Origin: Isoetes taiwanensis
Lineage: Eukaryota > Streptophyta > Lycopodiopsida > Isoetales > Isoetaceae
Length of the DNA stretch: 64,000 nucleotides
Direction: 5' to 3'
Assembly (NCBI GenBank): GCA_021234155.1
Contig: JAJEKV010000080.1
Span: 3,641,867-3,705,866 of the forward strand
In this document: in pieces, positions 1 to 12,341 of the stretch
Position numbering within the stretch: the stretch's first letter is position 1
How the letters are laid out: the number at the start of each line of letters is the position of its first letter
The notes under the pieces: model-generated
Seen by the model: the letters and a program-made list of their open reading frames with translations, nothing else
Databases searched by the model: none
What the model was told of the DNA's origin: nothing
Position numbers and translations under genes: made by a program

Positions 1-2631
1 GGTATTTTTTAGTGGAACCACGCATTGTTTATCTTCTCGCAATACATGCTTAGGTCTCATAATACCATGTGAAAAGCTAAATTACAAATATTAGTACAAT
101 ATTAGTTTTAATACTAGTAATATCTGAAAACCTGAAAAGACAATGTTTTTCCTTTTCAATGTGTATTATTTTTTTTTCTTCTCACTTGTAGTTTTGGGTT
201 GATATTGTTTTCCCCAAAAAAGGATATTATATAATATTCAAGAAAACCCACATGTATTGCTTTAAAATAGTTGTTACTAAAATGTTTTCCACATTTTATG
301 TGTGTTGATATTTTTTCCTCCAACATGTAGTTCTAAAGGGTAAAGTATTGTTTCTTTTTTTATGCTATTAACTATTGTTTTCTTAAAATAAGGACATGTA
401 AAAATATTATTATAAATAATACAGAAAAGAGGGTGTTGTTTTCTAATGTGTCTTTTAACCAATGAAGTTCTAACACGTGGCATACTTTAACCAATGAATT
501 TTAACACGGCATACTAATAATATGCTAATAAATGTTGCCACATGGCAAGAAGCTTTTAAACAAACAAACATTAATATAGCACACCAAAAGAAGGTGGTGT
601 TTCATAGCATTGAAGGCATTACATATTTTAACAAAAAATCCAAAGACTCTTTCAGATGTATTCTATTCTACTCAACTAAACCACTTCCTCATCCGCCATT
701 GAAAATTTAACACTTACATCTATAATAAAATTGTTAAGTTATTGAAATAAAGAGTAAGAAAACAAGGCTGTTTATGAATCTAAGTTTCACCATTGAATAA
801 AAGAATACAAGAAGACAAGTTGTTTTATTAATCAAGTTCTAGAAACAAAGAATAAATAAATTAAATGAGATCACAAACGATCCTCCAAAGCTGGCTTTTC
901 CCTTGTTCATGCTATCCGCTTTCGAGTTTAACCTTGTCTACAAAATAAGAAGAGAAGCATCTTGAATAAAAATTAAAGGATCTACATTTGCATTGAAAGA
1001 TCCATGTCCCAAATGCAAGAGGAAGCCCTGCTTGTATGGTTTTACTCAAACACGTGCCGTGTCTAGTTTATATTAGATGGACATGTTCTGGTTCACAAAT
1101 CAATCCTCCAAAGAAAAATTTCTTTGATTCTCAGAGGGTTCTCAGACATAACAAATAAACAACATCAAAATATTTGCATTGAATTTCCTAATTACTCAAA
1201 TTTTAAAGAAAAACCTCAAATCCTATCTTTTGCTTTTAGTATTCTTCAAAAATGAAGGTCAGCTATCTCGCGGATCCGTGGAGCATGGCCATTGATGCAA
1301 AATAGGCAAATTTCATATCCGCATTAGTCATTTAAAAAAGATTCAAAGATCGCAGTTCATGAGGTCTATTATATTCAGCATAAATGATCAGCGTATGGTC
1401 TCCGATCACCAAAGATTTGTTTCCATGCCTTAAGGCTTTATCAACTTCCGTTCGCAAGAAACACGCCGCCAGCAAGAAAAGAATTGTCATATACATCTAA
1501 TGTATCTAAATACTTTACCTCGCGACTCCCAAAGAAACACAATCCATGAATACCTTCTAGAAGATGAACATCGCCTACGCTTTGTCATCAAGTTTATTGA
1601 GGACATCTCCTGGGCTCTGTTTACAAGCTCAAGCAGTGTTTTAGCCTAAATTGTTTAAAGAAGTAGAACTATTATCCTCGCTAAAATGTTACTTTCAAGC
1701 TCTTCCGGTAGATGCTAAGGGCGGATCAAGCCCTTAAATAATTTGAAACCCTCGGAATGACGCAGGTTTTGAGTTTAATATTGTCCATGATATAGCTTCA
1801 AAATGCTCTGTATATTAGTCACTATAGCCTAAGTGGGGAAGCAGAGGTCGGGCATGCATGGAAGGAGAGCAACATAGTCGAGCCATAGCTAAGTGGAAGC
1901 AGACGTCGTGGTGGGTATAGCCGAGCACTATAGCAGAAGCCGCTAGGCGTATCGGTTTCCACTCATAGTTGAGCAGAGTAGTCAAAACGGCGGTCATTAA
2001 TCTGCTGGAACCACAAAGCTAATAGAAGAGAGGACCCTCGATCGAAATTCAGGCCGCTCATCTTTGCCCATTTGGGTCGCGATAAGATGCATTTTATAAA
2101 ACTGTTATAGTGCAGCCGCTAGTTTCTGCTTTAGCAAAATGTGGATATAGAAGAGAGCATGCGCTTTCAGATTTGAACTGGCCTTGTAGGCCTTAGAATG
2201 GCTGGTCAGACGAAGTCTATAATTTGAAGAGGTAGTATTTATGAGTTTTAATGTTTGGGTGAGCATACGATGAAGATTTATGTATACAAAGGATGCACAC
2301 AGTGGTAATGCACGCACAGCTTGTAATAATTTCTACCTGGACATCTGGAGAGACTAAGGATCGTAGAAGCTCGAAGCCTCGATTCGTGACTTGAAAGCTG
2401 TAAGACCACACACACCGTGAGACTCCCTGGGTCTATTAACCTTTAGACTTCCGTGTTAACCTCTAATATTAGGGATGAAATTGTAACCATGAGTGCAAGT
2501 AATATTGCATCCGGCATGTACAGTGAAAAGTAAACCTGTCCAATGCGTATCAATGTACAAGATATGATTTGCAAGAAATACTTATGTTGTACTCATACTT
2601 TGAGAATAGATGTGCTTTTTTCCTTTTTTAA
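1..2631. other. AT-rich stretch without a recognisable gene
   Basis: The left part is very AT-rich and the remainder is mixed. All open frames are short and none resembles a known protein. A short near-duplicate (ACCAATGAA...AACACGTGGCATACT, then ACCAATGAATTTTAACACGGCATACT) lies around 455-513. A minus-strand stretch around 1,250-1,620 reads as weak protein-like fragments broken by stops; I could not assign it to a family. I see nothing else I can support. Confidence 0.5.
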
Positions 2632-4700
2632 ATTATTGATCATGTTTGATCAATACCTGAGGCCCGCAGCATTATGAGGTGTATGTATGTTTAAGAAGGA
2701 GGGAAGCATATCCCAGCACAATATAATTAGATGTCTTATGTTTAATGATGCAAAGATGACCCGGTGATTTCTCAATGCAAGCCGCTATAAGTTTGTCTTA
2801 TTATGCAATGCCATGTTATTTTTATTATATGGCCTTGTATTTCTATCATATTACCATGAGGTTTGGAAGTATGATTAAGTAGTTAAAGGTGGAAACATAT
2901 CCTTCTAACACAATGGAAACATATCGTTAAGAATGATACAATATGGTTATACCTTTTATTTAGAAAGTAAATGGTGGTTGATTTTGATTATTTTAGATAT
3001 ATTCAATATCTCTTGAAAACCTAAAATATTCTCAGGGTTTCCAAAGAACTACCCTAGGTTTGTTTATCAAAGCCGCCTACGTAAGACTACAGCTAGGAAA
3101 GGTGTTGTTTCTCGGGTAATCCGGTCATGATTGCCGACGCTTTGGTACGCTCCTATTGGGTATAGATGAAGCTATTCATGCGTGGAAATTGCAAGAGTGC
3201 TAGGCTCCATCTCAGGTATGTGTGGAGTGGCTTGCATTTTCTTACCGCTCGAGCTTCTGCTACCGTAAAGAGATTGAAGGTGAAATCCTGCAACAAGGAG
3301 GCTGGATCTAAAATGGCAATCGAATGGAGCAAAGGGCTAAATAACACAACGATTCCCAATGGAGCCAAACTATTCAGTTTGCATGGCCGGTTCAAGATCT
3401 TTTTCCTTATTTGATTATGCGCGTGTGCTTATGTCTTGGATGAGTTAATATTTTAGAAGTTACATCTTGATAAGGTAATACCGTGGTTAAATGTTTGGAA
3501 TATACATCAATGGCCTCTTTCCGGTCAGACTTTTATGAAATAATTGGCTGCTTTACTTAATGGACCTGGCCATGTGGAGTTAATTATTCCTCCCTAGGAG
3601 AATAGATCATGTTTAGTTTTTGGTCTAAATGATATAAGTATAGCCGTGATTTTGGGATGTGTTTGGTGCAGGAATAGATTCCATGTGGAACTCCCGCTTA
3701 CACAATCTAAAACTATATGCCGAAAGTATCTATGATCTACTGGTTGGACTGTAAGCCTGTCTTTTAACCCGCTCAACATAATTAGATATGATGTAATCTT
3801 ACCGAAGTTACATACATGCTATTGTAAACTCAGACTCGTAATCACTTGATGTTTGGCAGATTTCTAGTGGATGTGGGTACTAACGATTTTATGAACCTTA
3901 ATATACTAGCTTGCATTTATGTGAGAAATATCGATATTAGCATCCCGCATAGTTTTGTAGGTGATATAATTTGAATGCTAAATGTTAAGGTCCGGGTTGC
4001 CTTGAATTCCAATAGGAAATGGAACCTATATACTCCGTATTAAGAATACCAGGATATTAATGGAGCAACCATTGTAATATAGTCGCTTTCTAACCTTTAT
4101 CGTGTTTTGACATGCTCTATGTTATGGTGCATCTTTTTAAACATGGTGAAGATAACCTGAAACCCACGCTTACCCGCTGCTACGCCATTATTACCCTTCT
4201 TAGGCTAATTTTTGGTCGGGTTTAATTGTAACCGTGTTTCTTGCTCCATGCTTTGATGTTTCTTAGCTTATGGTAATCGCTTTACTTAAGACTTCAAGTA
4301 AGTCGCTTCCATTAGAAGATTTTCTCGCACAAGATACAATGACATGCAATTTCATATATAAATATTCTCATATGTAAATTATAAGGATTGGCGATAGCAT
4401 GTTTCATTGAAAACGCCTAAATCGTAATATTATGGTTTTCTAGATTCGTTTGTACTTATGAATGATAAATCTCTATATTTACTGACACTTTGGATTAGCA
4501 AGAAATTAAAGTTCATTGGAGATCCCAAGGTCGTGCAGATACAAATATAGCTGTAATTTTGATGTTATAAGGGTATAACCCGTTTCTGGCTTAGAATCAT
4601 GTCCCCGCAGTTCCTAAGATCGCCAAAGCGCGCATTTTATTTCCAAATGGAAGTATTATCAGCATGGATGTCCGTAACAGATCGGGTTTTTCTTTTTAAT
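2632..4700 (+). repeat. Direct repeat, copy 1 (about 2.07 kb)
   Basis: From ATTATTGATCATGTTTGATC at the left to GATCGGGTTTTT at the right, this block matches 6,472-9,690 in the same orientation, with frequent small substitutions and indels. Shared landmarks include TATGGCCTTGTATTTCTATC (about 2,830 and 6,670), AGCAAAGGGCTAAATAACAC (about 3,330 and 7,155) and CAACATAATTAGATATGATG (about 3,774 and 8,747). No long reading frame is conserved between the copies, so it is a non-coding repeat or a long-dead element. I found no terminal inverted repeats, primer-binding site or poly(A) for the whole unit. It could be a pair of long LTRs around the 1.8-kb spacer, but both copies continue in common past any TG...CA boundary I tried. 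Confidence 0.75.
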
Positions 4701-6471
4701 CCAGCTTTCTAGTTTTACTAGAGACTGTATGTGTTGTTAGCAAATTTATGCTTATACTTTGATGATAAATTTATAGGTTGATACCTCGATGAAGAGCTCA
4801 ACCAATGGATCAAAGAACTTAGTTCTTAAGTATCATGAATGCGAAAGCAGTCTCTAATTTTACAGACAAACAATTGCTGCCTCGCATCAGAATACAACAA
4901 GGAGATTCATGATTACATCACATTTAAGGAGTCCAATTTAAAGGATTAAAACGAGGTCGCCAATCATCACTTATTTAGGGTTCAATGGTCGGGTTCAAAC
5001 TGCTATTATGGAGAGGAGCAATTTTGAATATAACAAAATGCAAAGGAGCAATTCGAAGTATACAAACAACATGAGCAAAATTGCACTCAAAGAACATGCT
5101 GTGAAGATGAAACACCTGTGATGTTTATGATTGGGCTTCGCGACTTGAGGTAGCTAATGGATAACTCTTTGAAGAAGATGAATCTCCGTGGAGCAAAGAG
5201 AAGAAGATTGTTTATTCTCGACAAAGACTCTGATGGAGCCGCATTTCTTTGATATACGAGCACCGTTGTCAGCCGCAACCCATCCAGACCGCAATGTGTA
5301 ACCGGCAGAAATAGAAAATGTACCTAATCTCACCTTAGGTAATTTCTTCTGCTTTCCAATTTTAATTGAGCGCTCGTAGATGGATTTTGCGCAGTGATAT
5401 GACTTACGCTTACTTGAAAAAGCTTTAATTTTGGGGCATTTTAGCACCCACATAAGTCCGGAGACATGGATTGCCTTTGCAGTATCAGAAGAGATTGTAC
5501 AAGCTAAAAGCTACAAATACCGTGACTGACAAAACATTTTACCTTTTTATAACCCGACCTCGATCTTTTGACATGTCCTTTTCATGTGAAGTATGCACAA
5601 GAATCCTTCCATCTCAGATATTTACAGAAAGGCCATATGGTATATCCTAATGAACCAAGAGATATTTCTTTCTCAAAAGGATGTGGGCTTACACATTGCC
5701 TATATTTTAAGTGTAAGTGCTTCAGAACAAGAATCTCAACATGCCATTGTGGGATTATTTGTTAGATTTGCATTCGTACCTTCTAAACCATCTAGATGCG
5801 ATTTGAAGATCGCCTACCCAATTATGAAGATGGTTGCAGCTTACCAAGTTACTAAATAAAAGTGCTGAAATGTAAATATTATTACAGAAAAACTTATTCT
5901 AATGTATCACCTATGTTTTGAAAAATAGATGGAGGAACCGCCGTCGAGTAAACCAACTTACCATGCGTCACAAGATAACTGGGTTAGGCTGGCATTCGCC
6001 ACGATAAATCATATTCCGTGATTTTGGCATTTGCCATGGAATAGGATCATATCCTGTGATTCTTGGTTTGTGCAATGGTGGTAAATTATGTCCCGTAGAC
6101 GCAGAGTGTTCCATCGAACCTCAAGTAGGAGAACAACGCTCCCCTCGAATCTGCCATATCATATTCCTAAATATACTTAAGGCTGCATACCAGCTAAGCA
6201 AGTGGAACGAAGCTACTATAAGTATTTTGACTCGCCAGACAAACTATGGAATATTATACATAATTGCATAAATCATTGAGGTAAGAAGTAGGAACCATTT
6301 GCTCAGGCCAAGAAGTACATAAAGAAAAAGTGCATAAGGAAGCATTGTGAGGGTTGTGATTTGCATTACGTTAAAGGTCCCGTGACTCCGGCCCGTAAAA
6401 TTGTAGTTGTGGATTTGGATAAAAATCCCAACTAGTAATGGTCCCCGCGACAACGGCCGAGGAAGGATTTT
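4701..6471. other. Spacer between the 2-kb direct repeats, no gene
   Basis: No recognisable coding sequence. Several short open frames exist on both strands (about 5,154-5,453 minus; 5,593-5,859 plus) but none resembles a family I know. Around 6,003-6,066 there is an imperfect tandem duplication of roughly 35 bases (AATCATATTCCGTGATT... then GATCATATCCTGTGATT...). Confidence 0.4.
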
Positions 6472-9400
6472 TATTATTGATCATGTTTGGATCAATACCA
6501 TGAGGCCCGCAAAGATTAAGCGAGGTGTATGTGTTGCTCGGGTAAAGGAGGGAAGCATATCCCTAGCACAATATAATTAGATGTCTTACGCTTTAATGAT
6601 GCAAGATGACTCAGACAATGCAAATACTATGTTTCGTCTTATGCAATGCCATGCTATTTTTATTATATGGCCTTGTATTTCTATCATATTATCATGAGGT
6701 TTGAAGTATGATTACAGTTAAAGGTGGAAACATATCCCTTCTAACACAATGGAAATACACGTTAGTAATGATACAATATGGTTATACCTTTTATTGTAAG
6801 GGAATGGGCAGGTCGATGGATTATTTTAGATATATTCAATATCTCTTTGAAAACCTAAAACACTTTCTAGGTTTCCAAAAGAACGACCCCAGGGTTTGAG
6901 CTTATCAAAGCCGCTCATGTAAGACGGCAGCAGAGTGTTGTTTCCCGCAATCCACATGATTGCCGACGCTTGGGTACGCTGGGCATAGATGAAGCTATTC
7001 ATGTGGAAATTGCAAGAGTGCTATTCCGATCTTGTGTATGTGAGTGTGAATGCTTGCATTTTCTATCGCTCGAAAGCTTGCCACCGTAAAGAGATTGAAG
7101 GTGAACCCTTGCAACAAGCAGGTGTTTAATTCCAAAATGGCAGACCGAATGAGCAAAGGGCTAAATAACACAACGGATTCCCAATGGAGCCAAAATCCCA
7201 GCTCTGGTACGGTCGGTTCTCGTGATCTTTTTCCTTATTTGATTATGCGCAGCTTTGCGTCTCTGGATGAGTTAATATTTTGTAGTTACATCTTGCTGGC
7301 GCGAATCGTGTTAAAATGTTTGAATATAAGACAATGGCCTCTGGGCTCAGACTAGAAATAATCGCCGCTTTACTTAATGGACCCATGTGGAGTTAATTAT
7401 TCCTCTCCTTAGAGAATGTATCATGTTGATAAGGGGATGAATAGATGACGGTTAATGTTCTTGGCGCAGCTTCTACGGGGTTATACGCGTATATATAGAG
7501 TCGCCTCTCTCCAATCCTAAGACTGGCCACTTCCATCCCGTGCCTCGCAGACAGGAAAAGTGCTAGTAAGGCGACAATCCATTTCAAAAATTTCGAAAAA
7601 GACTGCATAAATCGCATTTTCTCCTCTCTCAAGCATATAACTGATCTTTTGGGAAATGTGTAACCACAAACGCGGTTCTCTTCTTTGATGTTTTTAATAT
7701 TTCCATCTCCTTTCAAGATACTAAATGGTTTGCCCAATTGGGACACCGGCCTATAAGGTGAAGAGAAGAATAGTTTCAAAGCAGATTCGTGTTGTGGAGA
7801 TGTGACATCATGTAATTTTATGTTGAAACCTCCGGATCCAATGGAATTTCTTGAATAATTCCTATTTGGCATATTATCTCTTCACTCTTCTTACTAGCAG
7901 AAGATCCGCTTCGCAAATGATGATTAGAAAGATATGTTTTGTCGAGCTAAGTATGAATCCTAATTATTGATTTATATTGAAGAGGTAAGCAAGTGATAAT
8001 TAGATATATGGCGGCAAAATGTAAATCTAAATGCTTAAGGCACCTAAGCTATGCATAAAGATTTGAGCAATGTATATTCCAGGTTTCTTTTAAGCACTGC
8101 TAAGCTTGAGAAGCCACCAAATATTCTAAATTTGGGTGAAAATTTGGTAAATCGATGCCAAATTACCTTGGCTTTCCATATGGAATTAGCATGCTGACAT
8201 CAAGTATGTTCAGCATGTGCTTCCTTCGTGTAATCGAGCATGCCCTGCTCGTATTGGCATTTGGTCAAGCTCCTATAGCGTCTAAGGACGCATATCTTCT
8301 TTCTACTTCAAAGAATTCGTGTTATTTGTGTGTTTCTCAGCCAATGACTATTTCGAGCCATTGGCTCTTCCCCGACCATCTTGCAGCTTTCCGGTTCCGG
8401 CGTGGAGACATTCCCCGCGTTTCACGCAAGAGATTTGCTATTAGAGCTTTTAATAAGTTTCGCAGCTTAAGGGAATGAAGATGCCGAGTCTACTCCCTGT
8501 AGGTAGTTCTTTGTCAGAATGAAGCATTGTAATTTCTTTCTATATAATATAAAACCACTCACCGCTCTCAAAAAAAAAAAATAGATCATGTTTATTTTTT
8601 GGTCTAGTTGGATAAGGGTATACGTACTATGCTCGCGCAGAATAGATCCTCGGGATGTGAACTCCTCGCCACAATAATCTAAAACTATATGTCGAAAGTA
8701 TCTATGATTCACGAAGCTTGGATCTGCTCCCGTCTTTAACCTCGCTCAACATAATTAGATATGATGACCCTATCGAAGTTACATACATGCGCTATTGGTA
8801 AACTCAGAGACTCGTAATCACTTGATGTTTGCAAGTGCATTTCTAGTGGATGGGTACCTAACGATTTTATGAACCTTAATATAATTAGCTTGCATTTATG
8901 TGAGAAATACCTGATATTAGCATCTCCGCATAGTTTTGTAGATATAATTTGAATGCTAAATGTTATGTCCAAGGTTTTGAATTCCAATAGGAAAATGGAA
9001 CTGGATATACTCCAGACAGAACAGGATATTAATGGAGCAACCATTGTAATATAGTCGCTTAACCTTTTATTGTGCTTTGACATGCTCTATGTTATGTGCA
9101 CTTAAACATGGTGAAGGGATAACCTAAGAAACCTAATGCTTAATTGCTGCTATTGCCGCTACGGTTACCCTTCTTAGGCTAATTTTTGGTCACATCGCAG
9201 TGTGCAACTGTGTTTCTTGCTCCATGTTTATGCTTTAGCTTATGGTAATCGCTTACTTAAGACTTCAAGTAAGCTCGCTCCATTAGGAAGATTTTCTCGC
9301 AATACATATACACAGATATGCAATTTTCTATATATAAATATTCCAAGTGTAAATTATATGATCAAGTGTGATAGCATGTTTCTAATATCAAAATGTTTTA

Positions 9401-9690
9401 AATCCTAATATTATGGTTTTCTAGATTTGTTTGTACTTATGAATGATAAAGATCTATATTTATTGACTCTTTTGGATTAGCAAGAAATTAAAGTTCATTG
9501 AGATCCCCAGTATGTCAAGATACAAATATAGTTGTAATTTTGATGCTGTTATAAGTGGTATAACCTCCGCCTGGCTTAGAATCATGTCCTCGTTAAAGTT
9601 CCTAAGATCGCGCTTGCTGCGTAATTTGTTATTTCCAAATGGAAGTATCAAGGATGGATGTCTGCAAATGTGATCGGGTTTTTGTAAATT
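6472..9690 (+). repeat. Direct repeat, copy 2 (carries an insertion)
   Basis: This is the second copy of the block at 2,632-4,700. It is longer because a 1.15-kb sequence (7,428-8,580) interrupts it. On both sides of the insertion it stays collinear with copy 1: the left flank pairs with 2,632-3,615 and the right flank with 3,604-4,700. The divergence, many 1-5 base differences, shows that the duplication is old compared with a recent segmental duplication. Confidence 0.75.
7428..8580 (+). mobile_element. Poly(A)-tailed retroposed insertion with target-site duplication
   Basis: The uninterrupted repeat copy at 2.6-4.7 kb shows the empty site (GGAGAATAGATCATGTTTAG). In this copy the site is split: GAGAATGTATCATGTT precedes the insert and ATAGATCATGTTTA follows it, giving a 12-14 base target-site duplication with two mismatches. 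The insert ends with an A-run at about 8,570-8,581. A direct repeat plus a 3' poly(A) are the marks of target-primed reverse transcription, so the insert is a SINE, a truncated LINE or a processed retrocopy in plus orientation. I could not identify its source. The longest frames inside, 7,393-7,872 minus (about 159 codons, extending slightly past the left edge) and 8,155-8,478 plus (107 codons), match nothing I recognise. Confidence 0.7.
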
Positions 9691-10584
9691 AGAGATGCTT
9701 CGACATAATGACGCCTAATGGCGAGTAAAATAAAAGAAGATAGGCATGTGCTAAGGTGAATGTTACTTAGGTGGTAGAATGGTGATAGATCCCATACAAT
9801 AACCTAGTGTTGCTATGCCGCTTAGCAAAACAAATGGGTTGGATTATAGGATACAATTTATGCATCAAAAGATAAAACTTTTTTCTACGATGTTGTATTG
9901 CAATGTGAATTGTAATGTGATGTTCGCTGCAACTTAAATATATCTATAGATGTTGTAACGTTGGGAGTGGCAATTTTCCAATGACATGAAAACTATGAGA
10001 GAGTAGCTGCCAGACGCCCGCGCCACATACCACATGACAAAACATGATTACCACCAAAATGGTTGGTGCCAATTAACTTTGCTAAGAGCTATATCCTACA
10101 CAAAACTTTTTGCACATTGCATGGCAAGGTACCCAAATTCTCTTAGAAAAAGCAAGTCCTTATCAAGAGTTGTACTCATTGAGCAATTGAGACAAAATGT
10201 AGAACTCAATCAAACATATGAGAAGTGAACTATGCTAATGATTTAACTTTCAGTGGAGCGTACTCATCATTTATCTAAATGACCGAAGTTAAAAATCACT
10301 ACTGAAACATCTTAAAAATTTTGATCTCATCTTTCACATATACTTTACTTGTATGATTCTCTATAAGACAAAATTAATTGATTAGGTTAGCTTGCATAAT
10401 TTATGGGTAAGGTTGAAGCACAAAAAGTTGAGAATTTATGGGGTACTTATGGCCAATTGAACCTACATAGACTTTCATCACAAGAGAATAAGCAATCTAA
10501 GTTATTAGTTTCATCATTTATTTACTTAAAATTACACTTTCAATTTTTTTAAATTTTGATACAATAAGTGCGGTAGCTGTTGAT

Positions 10585-10860
10585 GATATCGCGTCATTTA
10601 TATCGTCACTTGTAGCATCACAAATAACAACAGTTGTAGTATCATATTTTATAGCATTGTGGTGGCGTAATAGTATTATTTGTAGCATCATCTATAACTG
10701 CAGTTATAATATCATGCGTTTGTCCTTGTGGTGCTATAATCGTGTCAGTTATAGCATGTATTGCTATAATATAATCATTCATAATAACAGCACAAGTGCT
10801 ATAATAATGTCAATTATCACATCACTTGTATTGCTATAATTATATGACTCATAATATCAA
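10585..10860. repeat. Imperfect tandem repeats of a TATAGCATCAC/TGCTATAAT unit
   Basis: Roughly 30-35 base units recur here, built from GTAGCATCA, TTATAGCAT and GTGCTATAAT, with intervening (C)ATAATAACA words. TAGCA and TGCTA alternate, so the array is rich in short inverted repeats. There is no coding potential. The units are too diverged for a precise copy number by eye. Confidence 0.5.
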
Positions 10861-11846
10861 TACAAACGTCATCCTTTGAATTCAGAATTCTTTGTAAAAC
10901 ATGTGGTTGTTATTTGAAGGAGGCTAGGCTAGTCTATCTCTAAGCATGTCACTCACTTGAGCACCTACTTTATGTTGGAAAAGACTGACAAGGAGCTAGT
11001 GCATGGTTCCCTTGTGCCCTTAGGCACCTTTAATGGTCAGCATCAAGTGTTAAATCTATTTCTTAGAGCTATATCGAAGTTTTCAAGTGTAAAGTATTTT
11101 TCATGAACGTGGACCTTTATTACTCAGTGCTACAAAGAGTACATGGGGATCAAAACCTATGGGAGAAATGTCCACTAGAGCAAACACTACCCACCACATA
11201 CATATAACACGTAAAAGCGTAGAATATATATCACCACGCAGCACAACTGCTTATGAATAAGCTCCTGACCAAGATATCGATCCCAAATGACACCTTTGAC
11301 GCCAGTCATATGAAGAACACTTATACGCTTTTACAATGCTTTACTCACGCAGCATCACTAAGCACGTAGATGGACCGAAAAGACCATTCCTTGAAGACGA
11401 GGAGATTTCGCCTCTTCCAGATGGACCTATGACCCAAGCAGCATGCTAAGTGAAACTCTCTTGCCAACTTGTCCTAAGAATCCAGGATAGGATCGGCTAC
11501 CAGGACTCGCTGACTATTCAAATACACTTGAAAAGACTCAAAGCCACCGCCAAGCAAGTCTAACATGGTGACACAAGAAAAGCAAAGGCTCAATTGTCTC
11601 ATTCTCCCGCGATGCAAGAGAGGGGGCATATCTGCTGCAGACTTCTGACTTCCAAATCTTATGGAAATGTAATTAAAATAGTTTTACCATCTATCTTATG
11701 AATGATCTCAAGCACTACAAGATAGATAGCTTAAGATGGAGCACTTATCCCATACCCATCACTGCATCGCCCACATGAGGCCAGGATAACTAAAGGCCAC
11801 TTTGGCGATGGAGGCAACATCTCTCCAGATGAAGCAGACCACAGCA

Positions 11847-12341
11847 TCATGCACCCGTGTGCTCCTCCCCTAACACTGCATGAACTACTTCCATTGGGAG
11901 CCACCTCCGTGGATGTGGGAGGAAGAGTGTTTTACCTTTTCCCAAATTCCACGGCCCCAACGGCGAGTGAGGAACTTCAATCAACTCGCTCCACGCCGAA
12001 TCTTGTCTCATTATACCATGTAGATATCGGCGAGCATACTGGCTGCCGCCATCGACAAGGCCAATGGATGGACATAAGAGACTATTAGGGGATAATCTAC
12101 TCCGGTCACGCCACCCAAAAGTGATCCACCAAAGAATCGTTGTAGGATCTCGGTGGTGGGCCACTTCCGATGGAACTGGCAAAAGTGTGCATGCCTCCCA
12201 AGCAACTGAATAACCCTCGAGGAAAGCAGAGGCATTAGCATATGGAGAAAGTGGATAGAATAATGCCCATGGGAGGAGTGGCTTAATGGATGAAGAGCCA
12301 ACGGAAATGCACATCTGTAAAGACTGGTGAATGAGACGCAA
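11847..12341 (-). other. Unidentified 164-codon open frame, possibly spurious
   Basis: This is one of the two longest uninterrupted frames in the window (164 codons). It is somewhat GC-richer than its surroundings. I recognise no domain, signal peptide or catalytic motif, and overlapping frames of similar quality exist on the same strand. It may be a fragment of a decayed element, or chance. There is no sign of splice-linked continuation in either direction. Confidence 0.15.

Noticed and set aside
3153-3414. Overlapping 80-codon frames on both strands
   Set aside because: They lie in the 2-kb direct repeat; the corresponding stretch of copy 2 changes frame, so there is no protein-level conservation.
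7393-7872. 159-codon minus-strand open frame
   Set aside because: It spans the left edge of a retroposed insertion and so cannot be an ancestral gene; it runs antisense to the element's poly(A) and has no recognisable domain.
2632-9690. Interpretation of the 2-kb direct repeats as LTRs of one giant element
   Set aside because: No primer-binding site or polypurine tract at the inner edges, and homology continues past candidate TG/CA ends.
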